Shown here: positions 10,096 through 18,644 of the stretch, one piece after another
Layout: the number at the start of each line of letters is the position of its first letter
How positions within the stretch are numbered: the stretch's first letter is position 1
Assembly: GCF_000803265.1 (NCBI RefSeq)
Contig: NW_014575403.1
Span: forward strand, 186,001 to 250,000
Length of the DNA: 64,000 bases
Direction of reading: 5' to 3'
DNA from: Ordospora colligata OC4
Taxonomy: Eukaryota; Microsporidia; Ordosporidae
Position numbers and translations under genes: made by a program
Notes under the pieces: generated by a model
What the model saw: only the letters and a program-made list of their open reading frames with translations
What the model was told of the DNA's origin: nothing
Databases searched by the model: none

Positions 10096-11682
10096 CTACA
10101 TTTCATCTTCTACTCCACTGGCCGACCTGTTATTCAATCCAAGCGATTGCTTTAGATTCAGGTACGAAAGAATACCTATCAGTACCAGCGAGCATGCTCC
10201 GATTGCAAGGATATACACTTCCACACTGTCATATGAGCCATCGCCTGTCGCAAGAAACGCCACCGCTATCGGAGAAAAAGTAAATGCAAGGTTGAGGATA
10301 CAGTATATGGTGGCAAATCCTGTGCCAAGAGACTCATCAGATACAAGAGAAGGGATGCATGGCCAATAGCATGCTATAAGAGGACTCGAAAGCCCAAGCA
10401 TTACTGCAGATAGATGTGGAGACATCAATCCAAAGTATATTCCAGAATGCCCCACAATAAAAAGCATACAACCTGCTGCAATAAACCACAGCTTCATTCC
10501 ATACATGTCCGTTATTGTACTTGTAAAAATAACCAACACAAGCGAAATTCCTTCGATTATTGCAAGTATGTTGCCTGATGAGATTGCAGATAACCCATAT
10601 CTCTTTTGGAATAGCATTGGTGCGACAGAATAGAAAGGCGCCCATACCAAAGCGAACAGAAATGATATAGCAACAAGAACATAGAATGCAGAATGGCAGG
10701 CATTCTTTCCCTCAATCTTTGGCTCGTAGAAAAGAGTACCTGATTCCTCAAATAGTATTTTTGGATCTGACTTTTCAAGTCTGCTTTTGACTGTTGTCTC
10801 CTCAGCTGTGTTTTTTGCCCATGGTAGAAATGGGTTTTCAGAAAGAATTGGATTGGAAGCCGAGCTTATTACTGAGGAGCTATTATAGTCTGTATCGCCA
10901 TAATCATGGAAGAATGACGTTCCATATGCTCCATCAATACCTTGAATGCTTCTATGAGGTGCATATTCGTAGTACTTTGGTGAAGAAAGCATGTTGCCAG
11001 CATCATCATCAAACACCGGTTTGACACACTCATCTTGCTCCTTGGATGCATTACTAACCTTCTGTATTTCCAGTAGTCTCTGCTTCAGTATCTTATGCGA
11101 TCTTCCAGAATGATTGATCCTGAAGCATATCCAAAGACCTAGAAATGTTAATGCAACACCCATAATGCATGGAAGCATTCTACCAAACATGTCTGCAAGC
11201 AGCGGTGTGATAAGGAAGTTCGCAACCGTCCCCAATCGTGCAATACTTGAAAACAACCCCATTGCAAAGCCTAACTCTTTACCTTTGAATTCATAAGAGA
11301 TCAGTTTGTTCTGAATAACAGCGAAGCTCTCGCCTCCAATTCCAAATATAAACCTGCCAATAAGCATAGCTTTGAAGTTACGATACCAAACACCAGCTGT
11401 AAACATCAGATGACCCACGAACACAAATGCACACAGCAGTTTCGCAAGTGTGCACTTCTTGATCTGTGTTATCCATCCAAAGAACAGCGGCACAACTATA
11501 TTCGGCAGTGAATACACCGAGTAAAGTAAGGTTATTTTATACTCAACCTCATCTTCTGATTCAAACCCTACATGATGGCTCAGTGCCGACGGAATGTCAT
11601 ATGCAAAGTAAAACGAAAAGAGGACTGTGCTTGACAGCAACAGAATCTTGTGCCGTTCTTTCATTATACAGGTTATCAGCAT
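10096..11682 (-). CDS. Major facilitator superfamily transporter, MFSD1-like
   Basis: Polytopic transporter of 528 residues with about twelve hydrophobic helices in two halves, separated by a hydrophilic loop (~residues 195-325) rich in Ser and Asp. The first half carries YDIPSAL, LLYSVYSLPNIVVPLFFGW and GRFIFGIGGESFAV, which are hallmark segments of the MFSD1 group of lysosomal/vacuolar MFS proteins. Human MFSD1 exports dipeptides; the substrate here is unknown. GGG lies 9 bp before the first ATG, and another ATG six codons in is possible. The gene heads a run of minus-strand genes; Rpt5 ends 74 bp upstream of it. Confidence 0.75.
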   Translation of the reverse strand: MLITCIMKERHKILLLSSTVLFSFYFAYDIPSALSHHVGFESEDEVEYKITLLYSVYSLPNIVVPLFFGWITQIKKCTLAKLLCAFVFVGHLMFTAGVWYRNFKAMLIGRFIFGIGGESFAVIQNKLISYEFKGKELGFAMGLFSSIARLGTVANFLITPLLADMFGRMLPCIMGVALTFLGLWICFRINHSGRSHKILKQRLLEIQKVSNASKEQDECVKPVFDDDAGNMLSSPKYYEYAPHRSIQGIDGAYGTSFFHDYGDTDYNSSSVISSASNPILSENPFLPWAKNTAEETTVKSRLEKSDPKILFEESGTLFYEPKIEGKNACHSAFYVLVAISFLFALVWAPFYSVAPMLFQKRYGLSAISSGNILAIIEGISLVLVIFTSTITDMYGMKLWFIAAGCMLFIVGHSGIYFGLMSPHLSAVMLGLSSPLIACYWPCIPSLVSDESLGTGFATIYCILNLAFTFSPIAVAFLATGDGSYDSVEVYILAIGACSLVLIGILSYLNLKQSLGLNNRSASGVEDEM

Positions 11683-11756
11683 CAGTTTTATCCCTTCTGT
11701 TTGAAACAGTTATCCACTGAAACACATCCAAAACATCCAATAGAACTCTTTATTCA

Positions 11757-12956
11757 TTATGTGAAATACTGCAGTTTGGACTTCTTCCTGCAAAGAACCT
11801 CCTGAATCCCATCCATAAAGTCATTCTGCGAAATACTTGCTTTGTTTTTCCTTAGTGCTGACATTCCTGCCTCCACACATACAGCCTTACACTGCGCACC
11901 GTTGAATCCCTCTGTGCTTCTTGCTAGCTCATCAAAATTCACATCTTCTCTGGTGCTCATCTTCCTTGCATGGATCTGCAGAATTCTCTTCCTTCCTGCA
12001 GTGTTTGGTAATGGAAATTCTATCTTTCTATCCAGTCTCCCACTCCTCAGCAATGCTGGATCAAGAATATCAACTCTGTTAGTTGCTGCAATTATCTTCA
12101 CCTCATCAACAGACGAGAATCCATCCAGTTGATTAAGAAGCTCCAACATCGTTCTTTGCACTTCCCTATCTCCAGTATGATCAGAGTCCGATCGCTTTGC
12201 TCCTATTGCATCAATCTCATCGATAAAAATAATCGTGGGTTTCTTCTCCTTTGCAAGTGCAAATGCATCTCTTACAAGCCTTGCTCCATCTCCAATGTAC
12301 ATCTGCACCAGCTGTGGTCCAGCCAGTTTAAGAAACGTCGCATTTGTCTTGCTTGCACATGCACGCGCCATAAGTGTCTTTCCTGTTCCTGGCGGCCCAT
12401 ACATCAAAACACCCTTCGGCGGTCGGATATTCAGCTTCTCAAACCTTTCAGGATGTGTAAGTGGAAGCACAATTGCCTCGTTCAGCTCCTCTATTTGCCT
12501 CTCAAGTCCTCCAATATCCTCATATGTCTCGTCAGGCTTGCCATCAAGCTCCATAGCCTTTACCTTCACATCATAATCTGCCGGAAGCTTCTCAAACACT
12601 ATGTTCGTGTCCTTGTGTAGTGATACAAGATCTCCTGGATGAAGCTCTTCGTTCGCAACAAGTCCCATCAACGGCAGGTACGACGACATCCTGGTAGATG
12701 CATTTACAACCCCACTTTGTTCATCAAATACCTCAACAACATTCCCAACAAGATAAGGTAACTGCTTGTTCAGTCGAATCCTCTCCATATTCTCTGCAAT
12801 CGCAACATTCTTCGTCGATATGTCGTGTTTAATCGTGCTTATCCTGCTTTGTAGAATTCTTGTCTCAGAATCAAGCATCCTGATCTTCTCCTTTACCATT
12901 CCCAAAAACTCCTCAGGATTGCTTTGATCCATCATCTCAAGCTCCTCAAGGCTCAT
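11757..12956 (-). CDS. RPT5: 26S proteasome regulatory ATPase Rpt5 (PSMC3)
   Basis: AAA+ subunit of the 19S base that unfolds substrates and opens the 20S gate. The 399 residues show an N-terminal coiled coil (~20-65), an OB domain (~66-130), Walker A GPPGTGKT (187-194), Walker B IIFIDEID (~242-249) and an arginine-finger segment [13 protein letters not shown]. Rpt5-type sequences include [20 protein letters not shown] and [15 protein letters not shown]. The tail ends Leu-Gln-Tyr-Phe-Thr, whereas Rpt5 usually ends in an HbYX gate-opening motif such as FYA, so the Tyr is replaced by Phe. CCCCTGG directly precedes the ATG. The beta1 proteasome subunit lies 2.4 kb away on the same strand. Confidence 0.95.
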   Translation of the reverse strand: MSLEELEMMDQSNPEEFLGMVKEKIRMLDSETRILQSRISTIKHDISTKNVAIAENMERIRLNKQLPYLVGNVVEVFDEQSGVVNASTRMSSYLPLMGLVANEELHPGDLVSLHKDTNIVFEKLPADYDVKVKAMELDGKPDETYEDIGGLERQIEELNEAIVLPLTHPERFEKLNIRPPKGVLMYGPPGTGKTLMARACASKTNATFLKLAGPQLVQMYIGDGARLVRDAFALAKEKKPTIIFIDEIDAIGAKRSDSDHTGDREVQRTMLELLNQLDGFSSVDEVKIIAATNRVDILDPALLRSGRLDRKIEFPLPNTAGRKRILQIHARKMSTREDVNFDELARSTEGFNGAQCKAVCVEAGMSALRKNKASISQNDFMDGIQEVLCRKKSKLQYFT

Positions 12957-13037
12957 CCAGGGGTTCTTCTTGATTTTTTATTTGCTTATCTCTGCCACAA
13001 CAAATCATCCATGGATCACAAATTATATACTTTGATG

Positions 13038-13207
13038 TATTAATACTCAGGTTATATAAGTATATAAGCATGTGCTTGATGTATTAATATTTAGGTTATA
13101 TAGGCATGTATTGATGTTCAGGTTATATAGGCATACTAAGAGTCTATTAATACTCAGGTTATATAAGTATATCCATGATATATTAGTACTCATATTATAT
13201 AAACATC
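13038..13207. repeat. Five imperfect copies of a 27-bp AT-rich unit
   Basis: Copies begin at 13038, 13082, 13109, 13145 and 13181. All share a TATTAATACTCAGG half followed by TTATATAAGTATA or a close variant. Copies 1 and 4 are identical over the 27 bp; the last is the most diverged. Spacing is 44, 27, 36 and 36 bp, so the array is only partly tandem. It fills the 315-bp gap between the 3' end of GCN5 and the start of RPT5 (12957-13271). Nothing else is evident in that gap. Confidence 0.85.
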
Positions 13208-13271
13208 CTATCAGCATATGCCAACACATCCTAGCATTCATTGCACATCCAACTATGCGCCTAGAATACAT

Positions 13272-14558
13272 TCATCCAATCTTATCAACCACATGCTTGT
13301 ATGTTTCCATTCTCATTTCAAAGTGCTTTAGAAGCACCTGTCCACACTTATAATACTGAGTGTCCTTTCCATTGTAGCTCAAACAGTTAGTTATCATCTG
13401 CCTTACATCCTCTTCAAACTCCCTTACACTCTTGTAAATCCCATCTTCAACCTTTTTAGCCATTTTAGATATGTCCATCGGCTTCTTTATATACTTATAG
13501 TAATTAGGCACATCATTTGCACTCACTGGCTTAAGAAAAGGCCAGGCACATGCATTCATCTTCAAATCACATATCATATACATAATAAACATCCTCATAG
13601 TTGTTTTTGCTTCAGATTCTTCACTTATTTTATCCTTATCTCCTGCTCTTTCTTCTCCTTCATTTATATCTGGTATACCTTTCATATCATTTACTCCAGA
13701 ATCAATCTTTGATATACATTTCATATTGTCTAATCCTTTATTGATACCTGGTATATCTCTTACACTCTTCACCTTAGAATAATCCTCAATTCTATGCATC
13801 TCAGAATACCCATTGACATTCCTCATCTCCTCATCAACTCTCCTTCTCATAAGCTCAATCACCTCATCTTTCCTCAGGTAATTGATCTCCCAAAACACTT
13901 TGCATTCAACAATAGTTCCTCCATCATAATCCTTGATATATCCAATCCACTTATCAAACACTCCATCTTCACAAAAACCCTGCTTCTTAAAAAACCCTAC
14001 TGCAAAAACATCTGCATATGCAATCAAATACAAACTTTGTCTTCCACTGCGATCAGGTTCATTCTCAAACATATCAAGATACTTCACTTCTTTCCTGCAA
14101 ATCCTGCACATCGCCATCACATCATTCATGTAATCATTTTCATAGCTCTTAATATCCATCTTGATCATTTCCTTGAATACATCCATCAGAAACCCTCCAA
14201 CTCCTTTCACCTGGAACTCATAATCAACAGCAAGAAACACTATCTCTACAAAACTTCTCTCAAAAAACGGCCTATAGCATATCCCTGCAACTACATTATC
14301 CTTCTCATCAACAAACATCATACATGCATGTTTTGGATCAAAAACTTGCCTCAATATGTACTCGCCCGGCATCTTAGACAATTGCCTTCCAAAAAGATTT
14401 TTGGCTTTAAAAAGAATCATAGCATCCACACATCTATCCTGCGTTGTTTCAACAACTATTCTCAATCGTCCCTCAGTAAATGCCTTGTGCAAAGCACTCT
14501 CAGACTTGCTTTTGTCTTTACCTCCAATATCCAAAGCATATCTTCGTCCTCTCATCAT
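13272..14558 (-). CDS. GCN5: Histone acetyltransferase Gcn5 (GNAT domain plus bromodomain)
   Basis: Catalytic subunit of SAGA-type complexes, acetylating histone H3 tails. The 428 residues show a GNAT domain with the NLFGRQLSKMPGEYI segment, the general-base Glu in FVEIVF (~residue 105), an acetyl-CoA loop QVKGVGG and AYADVFAVGFFKKQGF. A C-terminal bromodomain contains YYKYIKKPMD and NCLSYNG. Between the CoA loop and the AYAD strand lies an extra ~40 residues with a CRICRKEV cysteine pair, absent from yeast and human Gcn5. A low-complexity linker with Asn-, Ile- and Gly-rich repeats precedes the bromodomain. Start: a GTG eight codons upstream also opens the frame, but the ATG at 14558 follows CCCCAG and gives MMRGRRY, so it is preferred. 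Confidence 0.95.
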   Translation of the reverse strand: MMRGRRYALDIGGKDKSKSESALHKAFTEGRLRIVVETTQDRCVDAMILFKAKNLFGRQLSKMPGEYILRQVFDPKHACMMFVDEKDNVVAGICYRPFFERSFVEIVFLAVDYEFQVKGVGGFLMDVFKEMIKMDIKSYENDYMNDVMAMCRICRKEVKYLDMFENEPDRSGRQSLYLIAYADVFAVGFFKKQGFCEDGVFDKWIGYIKDYDGGTIVECKVFWEINYLRKDEVIELMRRRVDEEMRNVNGYSEMHRIEDYSKVKSVRDIPGINKGLDNMKCISKIDSGVNDMKGIPDINEGEERAGDKDKISEESEAKTTMRMFIMYMICDLKMNACAWPFLKPVSANDVPNYYKYIKKPMDISKMAKKVEDGIYKSVREFEEDVRQMITNCLSYNGKDTQYYKCGQVLLKHFEMRMETYKHVVDKIG

Positions 14559-14587
14559 CTGGGGCTCTGCAATCAGTGCCACTTGCC

Positions 14588-15346
14588 TTAAACATCTGCT
14601 GCTCGTGCTCTTACTCTAGTACTCTTGTTCTTTTGCAGCTCAATACTCCTATTGAGATACCTAAATCCAACTGCTGCTGATAATCCTCCAATCACTGCTC
14701 CTCCAATAACATCAGAAACAAAGTGCCTGTTGTCTGTAACACGGCTCATCCCAATAGCCATGGATCCAATAAATAACAACAGCCAGACAACTGCAAGTGC
14801 AACAAATCTCCATATTCTGTTGCGCAAGTGCAGCTTAAACTCTCTCCATGTAAAAAACATAAAAAAGCTTGCTCCACATACCACCATCGACATATGTCCC
14901 GACGGAAAGCTTCTTCTTCCTTCAGTAACAATCGGTTGCAGTCCTGTACACACTCCATTCACTGGCATGCATCTGCTCAAGAAGTCAGGCCTGAGCCTCC
15001 CAAACACATTCTTCATTGCTTCCGTTGCTGCAAACGTTGTGAGACATGAAAGCATAAATATCACATAGAAATACATCTTGCTGCTTCTGGATGGATTACT
15101 ATGCAACACCACATACAAACAAATCAGTGGAACAACAATCGCCAATCCTATCACCTCAACATACGAAATAGTCTCGTTTATTGCATGTGGCTTCGAAATA
15201 GACACGTCATACTCATCAAACACCCGCTCATACGGTCCCACAACATACGAAAGTATTGCTTGTGCCACATCAATCACAAACACGGCCACCAACTCACTCA
15301 CTGCATTCTTGAAAATCACGCCTCCCATGTTTTTGCAATCTTGCAT
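14588..15346 (-). CDS. PAP2-family lipid phosphate phosphatase
   Basis: Integral membrane phosphatase of 252 residues that would dephosphorylate phosphatidate, diacylglycerol pyrophosphate or related lipids. All three PAP2 signatures are present and correctly spaced: KNVFGRLRP, then PSGH within RRSFPSGHMSMVV, then SRVTDNRHFVSD (SR-x5-H-x3-D) with the catalytic His. About six transmembrane helices are visible and the active site lies between helices. The tail is basic (Lys/Arg-rich). It lies 29 bp upstream of GCN5 on the same strand. An ATG at codon 7 (MGGVIF) is an alternative start. With the PCT1 gene at 33 kb it suggests some local lipid metabolism. Confidence 0.9.
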   Translation of the reverse strand: MQDCKNMGGVIFKNAVSELVAVFVIDVAQAILSYVVGPYERVFDEYDVSISKPHAINETISYVEVIGLAIVVPLICLYVVLHSNPSRSSKMYFYVIFMLSCLTTFAATEAMKNVFGRLRPDFLSRCMPVNGVCTGLQPIVTEGRRSFPSGHMSMVVCGASFFMFFTWREFKLHLRNRIWRFVALAVVWLLLFIGSMAIGMSRVTDNRHFVSDVIGGAVIGGLSAAVGFRYLNRSIELQKNKSTRVRARAADV

Positions 15347-15382
15347 TTAATAAATACGAACCAAAATCACTTCACAAACCAT

Positions 15383-16003
15383 TTATTGTAGCACATTATT
15401 TCCATTGTAGACATACTTCTGCACCCCCGTCTCAGTAATCGACGAGATCCTTATGCATCCTCCAGACGCATTATCTCTATTAATCGCACACAAAACAGCC
15501 TCCTTTATAAACGCTATCCCTTCCCAGAGGCTCATCCCCGCTTTCCAGTTCATATCACAGTATCCATATATATAGGCCGACCCAGATCCTGAAATTGCCC
15601 ATTCTTGCTCAACTAAACTACCTCCAAGCGAAATACTGAAGATCCTTGCACTTTCATCATATCCTGCCACGATAAGACCGGCTAAAAGATCAGGATTTTC
15701 GTAAATTATCTTGCTAGCAAGCGTTGCCGCCTTCTTCACCATAGGAACTCCATCTTCAAGTCGTGTGTACATGTCTAGCGATGTCTTTACATAGTCCCTG
15801 ACTATGCCTGCATCTGCAGCACTTCCAGACATACACACAATGATTTTGTCAGAAAGCGGCGCAAGCTTACTAATCACTCTATTTACAATATAGTTCCCAG
15901 CTGACACCCTGCAATCTGCTCCAACAAGTATCCCGTCTGCATACTTGATTGCAATAATGGTTGTGCCTGTCATCACCTCACTCATTACCATCGAAGGGCT
16001 CAT
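15383..16003 (-). CDS. PRE3: 20S proteasome subunit beta1 (PRE3/PSMB6)
   Basis: N-terminal nucleophile hydrolase of the proteolytic core. A 13-residue propeptide ends in Gly before Thr14, the mature Thr1. Asp17 (residue 30) and Lys33 (residue 46) of the catalytic triad are present. GSGSAYIYGYCD and SGGCIRI identify the subunit as beta1. Remarkably, mature position 45, an Arg in canonical beta1 that gives caspase-like cleavage after acidic residues, is Met (residue 58), as in beta5. GGG abuts the ATG. The neighbours PAP2 and GlnRS lie on the same strand. Confidence 0.95.
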   Translation of the reverse strand: MSPSMVMSEVMTGTTIIAIKYADGILVGADCRVSAGNYIVNRVISKLAPLSDKIIVCMSGSAADAGIVRDYVKTSLDMYTRLEDGVPMVKKAATLASKIIYENPDLLAGLIVAGYDESARIFSISLGGSLVEQEWAISGSGSAYIYGYCDMNWKAGMSLWEGIAFIKEAVLCAINRDNASGGCIRISSITETGVQKYVYNGNNVLQ

Positions 16004-16143
16004 CCCTTCTCTTTGTTAAACACATCAAGAAACAAATTCAATATCAAGGGTCTATGTTTAATCAGGTCCTTCATAATAACATCCATTCACATCAACTAAC
16101 ACTATCTTCATGCAAACTATCAATAAACAACTCATCACATCCA

Positions 16144-18288
16144 TTAAACAGTGTTCTTCAAAGGAATAGTAAGGTTAACCACTACCTTCTCCTCACTTGT
16201 ATCAGGATCAACACAGAAATATCCTATCCTTTGGAATTGCAGCTTGTCTTCAATCTTTGAATCAAGAATCCGCTTATCACACTTTCCTTTGTATATCTTC
16301 AAGCTCTCCTTGTTCATCTCATTCATGTAGTCTCCCTCGTTAGGGTTGAATGACGTCCACAGCGCTGAATACATTCGCATCTCCACATCAACACAATCCT
16401 CAGAAACCCAGTGTATAAACTTCTTTGGCACTGCATCACTCATCTCTGCAATTAGACCATCATCCGTAACCTTCACCATCTTGATTGAATACAACATGTA
16501 AAGTCCAACAGGCTGATCAAGCGTAAGCCTTTCAAATCCTTCCTCTCCAATATCCTGGAAGTCGGATTTTTCAATATACACCACAGGCGTAAAACGTACA
16601 TCCCTATACTCAGAGCTTCCAGGAAAATCTGGAATTCTCACCATGCATTCAGGTACTCCAACAATAGTCACCTTCAATGGATCCCTAACACACATCACTC
16701 TTCTTGCAGTCTTGTTCAGCTCAGCCCTGACAAAATTCTCCAGAATCCTCACATCAACTGTTGTCTCTGCATATGTGTATCCAACACTCCTGCAAAACTC
16801 ATTGATCGCACTCGCTGGAAATCCTCGTCTTCTCATCCCCTTAATTGTAAATAATCGGGGATCATCAAGAGATATTCCATACTTCTGCAGTGGAACAAGC
16901 TTCCTCTTGCTCAGCACTGTGTTACTTATATTCAATCTACTAAACTCCCACTGCACAGGCTTGTATATCTCAAGCTGATCAAGCAGCCAATTGTAGCTCT
17001 CTTGTCGTGTGTAAAACTCCCTTGTACAGAAAGAATGTGTCACATCTTCTAGACTATCAGAAACACAAAGCGCAAACTCATATGTCGGATACACATGGAA
17101 ATTCACCTTCTTCACAGGATGCACTTCGTCAACTATTCGCATCGCAACAAGATCAAGCATTAATGGATTTTTGCTATCAACATCCATCTTGAAGCGCAAG
17201 CACGCCTCTCCTTCTTTCCACTTTCCATCAATCATCTCCTTAAAAATTTGCATATTCTCTTCAGTACATCTATCTCGATATTTGCTTAGATACTTCCTGT
17301 CTCCTCCTCCTTCAGAAAAATACAATCTTCTTCTTTCACACATCTCATCTTGGCTCAAGTGACACACATATGCCTTTCCCTTCTTTATCAAATCAAATCC
17401 AAACTCCATCATCCTTCCAAAATAATCACTCGATGCAGTCACTTTGTATGGCTCAAATCCAAGCCACTTCACATCCTCATAAATCGACTCAAAATACCCT
17501 TCCTCCTCCTTTCGAGGATTCGTGTCATCATATCTCAGATACGTATATCCTCCATTCCTTCTTGCATACTCAAAACTCAGGTTCATTGCCTTTGCATGTC
17601 CAATGTGCAGTATCCCATTCGGTTCAGGTGGAAACCTCGTAACAACCTTTCCTCCTGTTCTTTTTAGGTGCTCCTCCATAATCTTCTCATTAAGCTGTGG
17701 ATTCTCCCCAGGCTTAAATAGCTTCTTTAACTCACCCTCCTCTAGCCAGTCTGCATTTGTTCCTTTGTTCTTCTGTTCATCATCCATTTTCATACAATTA
17801 TCCTCAATCTTACTTATCTCTTCAAAAACCAACTTAAAATTCGCACAAGGCATTCTTCTTCTCATTTCCATCATCATCTCTTTCTTCTTCACTCCTTCAT
17901 TTGCCATCTTCTCTATTTCTTCACATATCCTATCCTGCCCAACATCATTCTCTTCAACAAACTTTTGAAGCTCCGCTTCGCTAACACCGATTCGCTCTGC
18001 ATACTTCATACACTCTTTCAGCATGCTTTCGTGTTTAATCACTCCATTATCAACCAAATCAGCTATCTTTACAATATCAATCTTTCGAGATGCTGTGCAT
18101 GCAAGAGCATACAACAGTTTATTAGACATGTCTCTTCCAGAGTACACTTCTTCCAAATTGCTCATTATCTGTGTTTTCCTCTTTAGCTGCGCTTGCTTTT
18201 CATCCGATATCTCCAGTCTTCTAAAAACCTCATCAGGATCAAACATCAAGGGTTCAGCAAAATTCATCAAATCATTCATCCGCATCAT
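16144..18288 (-). CDS. GLN4: Glutaminyl-tRNA synthetase
   Basis: Cytosolic class I synthetase that charges tRNA-Gln. The catalytic core contains RFPPEPNGILHIGHAK (HIGH at ~228-231), the YLRYDDTNPRKEE segment, SSDYFG, and VLSKRKL in place of KMSKS. These are GlnRS rather than GluRS features (TNP, SSDYF). The ~200-residue N-terminal helical extension matches the non-specific RNA-binding domain of eukaryotic GlnRS, and the C-terminal half is the beta-barrel anticodon-binding region. At 714 residues it is slightly shorter than the yeast enzyme. No CCC triplet lies right before the ATG, which overlaps the end of a 57-codon ORF by 17 bp. Confidence 0.95.
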   Translation of the reverse strand: MMRMNDLMNFAEPLMFDPDEVFRRLEISDEKQAQLKRKTQIMSNLEEVYSGRDMSNKLLYALACTASRKIDIVKIADLVDNGVIKHESMLKECMKYAERIGVSEAELQKFVEENDVGQDRICEEIEKMANEGVKKKEMMMEMRRRMPCANFKLVFEEISKIEDNCMKMDDEQKNKGTNADWLEEGELKKLFKPGENPQLNEKIMEEHLKRTGGKVVTRFPPEPNGILHIGHAKAMNLSFEYARRNGGYTYLRYDDTNPRKEEEGYFESIYEDVKWLGFEPYKVTASSDYFGRMMEFGFDLIKKGKAYVCHLSQDEMCERRRLYFSEGGGDRKYLSKYRDRCTEENMQIFKEMIDGKWKEGEACLRFKMDVDSKNPLMLDLVAMRIVDEVHPVKKVNFHVYPTYEFALCVSDSLEDVTHSFCTREFYTRQESYNWLLDQLEIYKPVQWEFSRLNISNTVLSKRKLVPLQKYGISLDDPRLFTIKGMRRRGFPASAINEFCRSVGYTYAETTVDVRILENFVRAELNKTARRVMCVRDPLKVTIVGVPECMVRIPDFPGSSEYRDVRFTPVVYIEKSDFQDIGEEGFERLTLDQPVGLYMLYSIKMVKVTDDGLIAEMSDAVPKKFIHWVSEDCVDVEMRMYSALWTSFNPNEGDYMNEMNKESLKIYKGKCDKRILDSKIEDKLQFQRIGYFCVDPDTSEEKVVVNLTIPLKNTV

Positions 18289-18445
18289 GGCGTATGGTCT
18301 TTCTTTTCTTAATCCTCAACTCATATGAGTAATCATTTGCTACTCGGATTTCCTCAACAATCGCCTTCCTTCTCTTCTCTGCTCGCTTCAACAAAATATT
18401 CACTGTCTCAGTTATCTTCTTGATTCTCCTGTGTTCTTCATTCAT
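18272..18445 (-). CDS. Small basic coiled-coil protein (57 aa), unrecognised
   Basis: This 57-codon ORF starts at an ATG preceded by CCCTG, the start signal shared by most genes here, and ends in a TGA inside the first codons of the GlnRS gene (17-bp overlap, different frame). The predicted product is highly charged, helical and basic; it begins MNEEHRRIKK, has Leu/Val at heptad-like spacing and ends with a KKRKT cluster that could act in nuclear import or RNA binding. I recognise no family. Support: the start signal, freedom from stops in an otherwise large gap, and coding-like composition. It could instead be a chance frame in the GlnRS leader. Confidence 0.5.
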   Translation of the reverse strand: MNEEHRRIKKITETVNILLKRAEKRRKAIVEEIRVANDYSYELRIKKRKTIRHDADE

Positions 18446-18644
18446 CAGGGATGCGTTATTCTCTATTTAACTCATTTCCATACACAATCAACTATTTAAC
18501 TCATTTCCATGCATAATCATACATAATGATCCACTTAAGTCACAATCCTCATGCATACACACAATATTCATGTGCACCACCTTTAAAATACCAAAACACT
18601 CCATCTCGCATAGAACCATTTTAATAGAAAATAAAACCATTAGA

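Noticed and set aside
13047..13271. 74-codon minus-strand ORF with LYNL-type repeats
   Set aside because: It is a reading through the 27-bp DNA repeats with irregular spacing, has no domain and no start signal.
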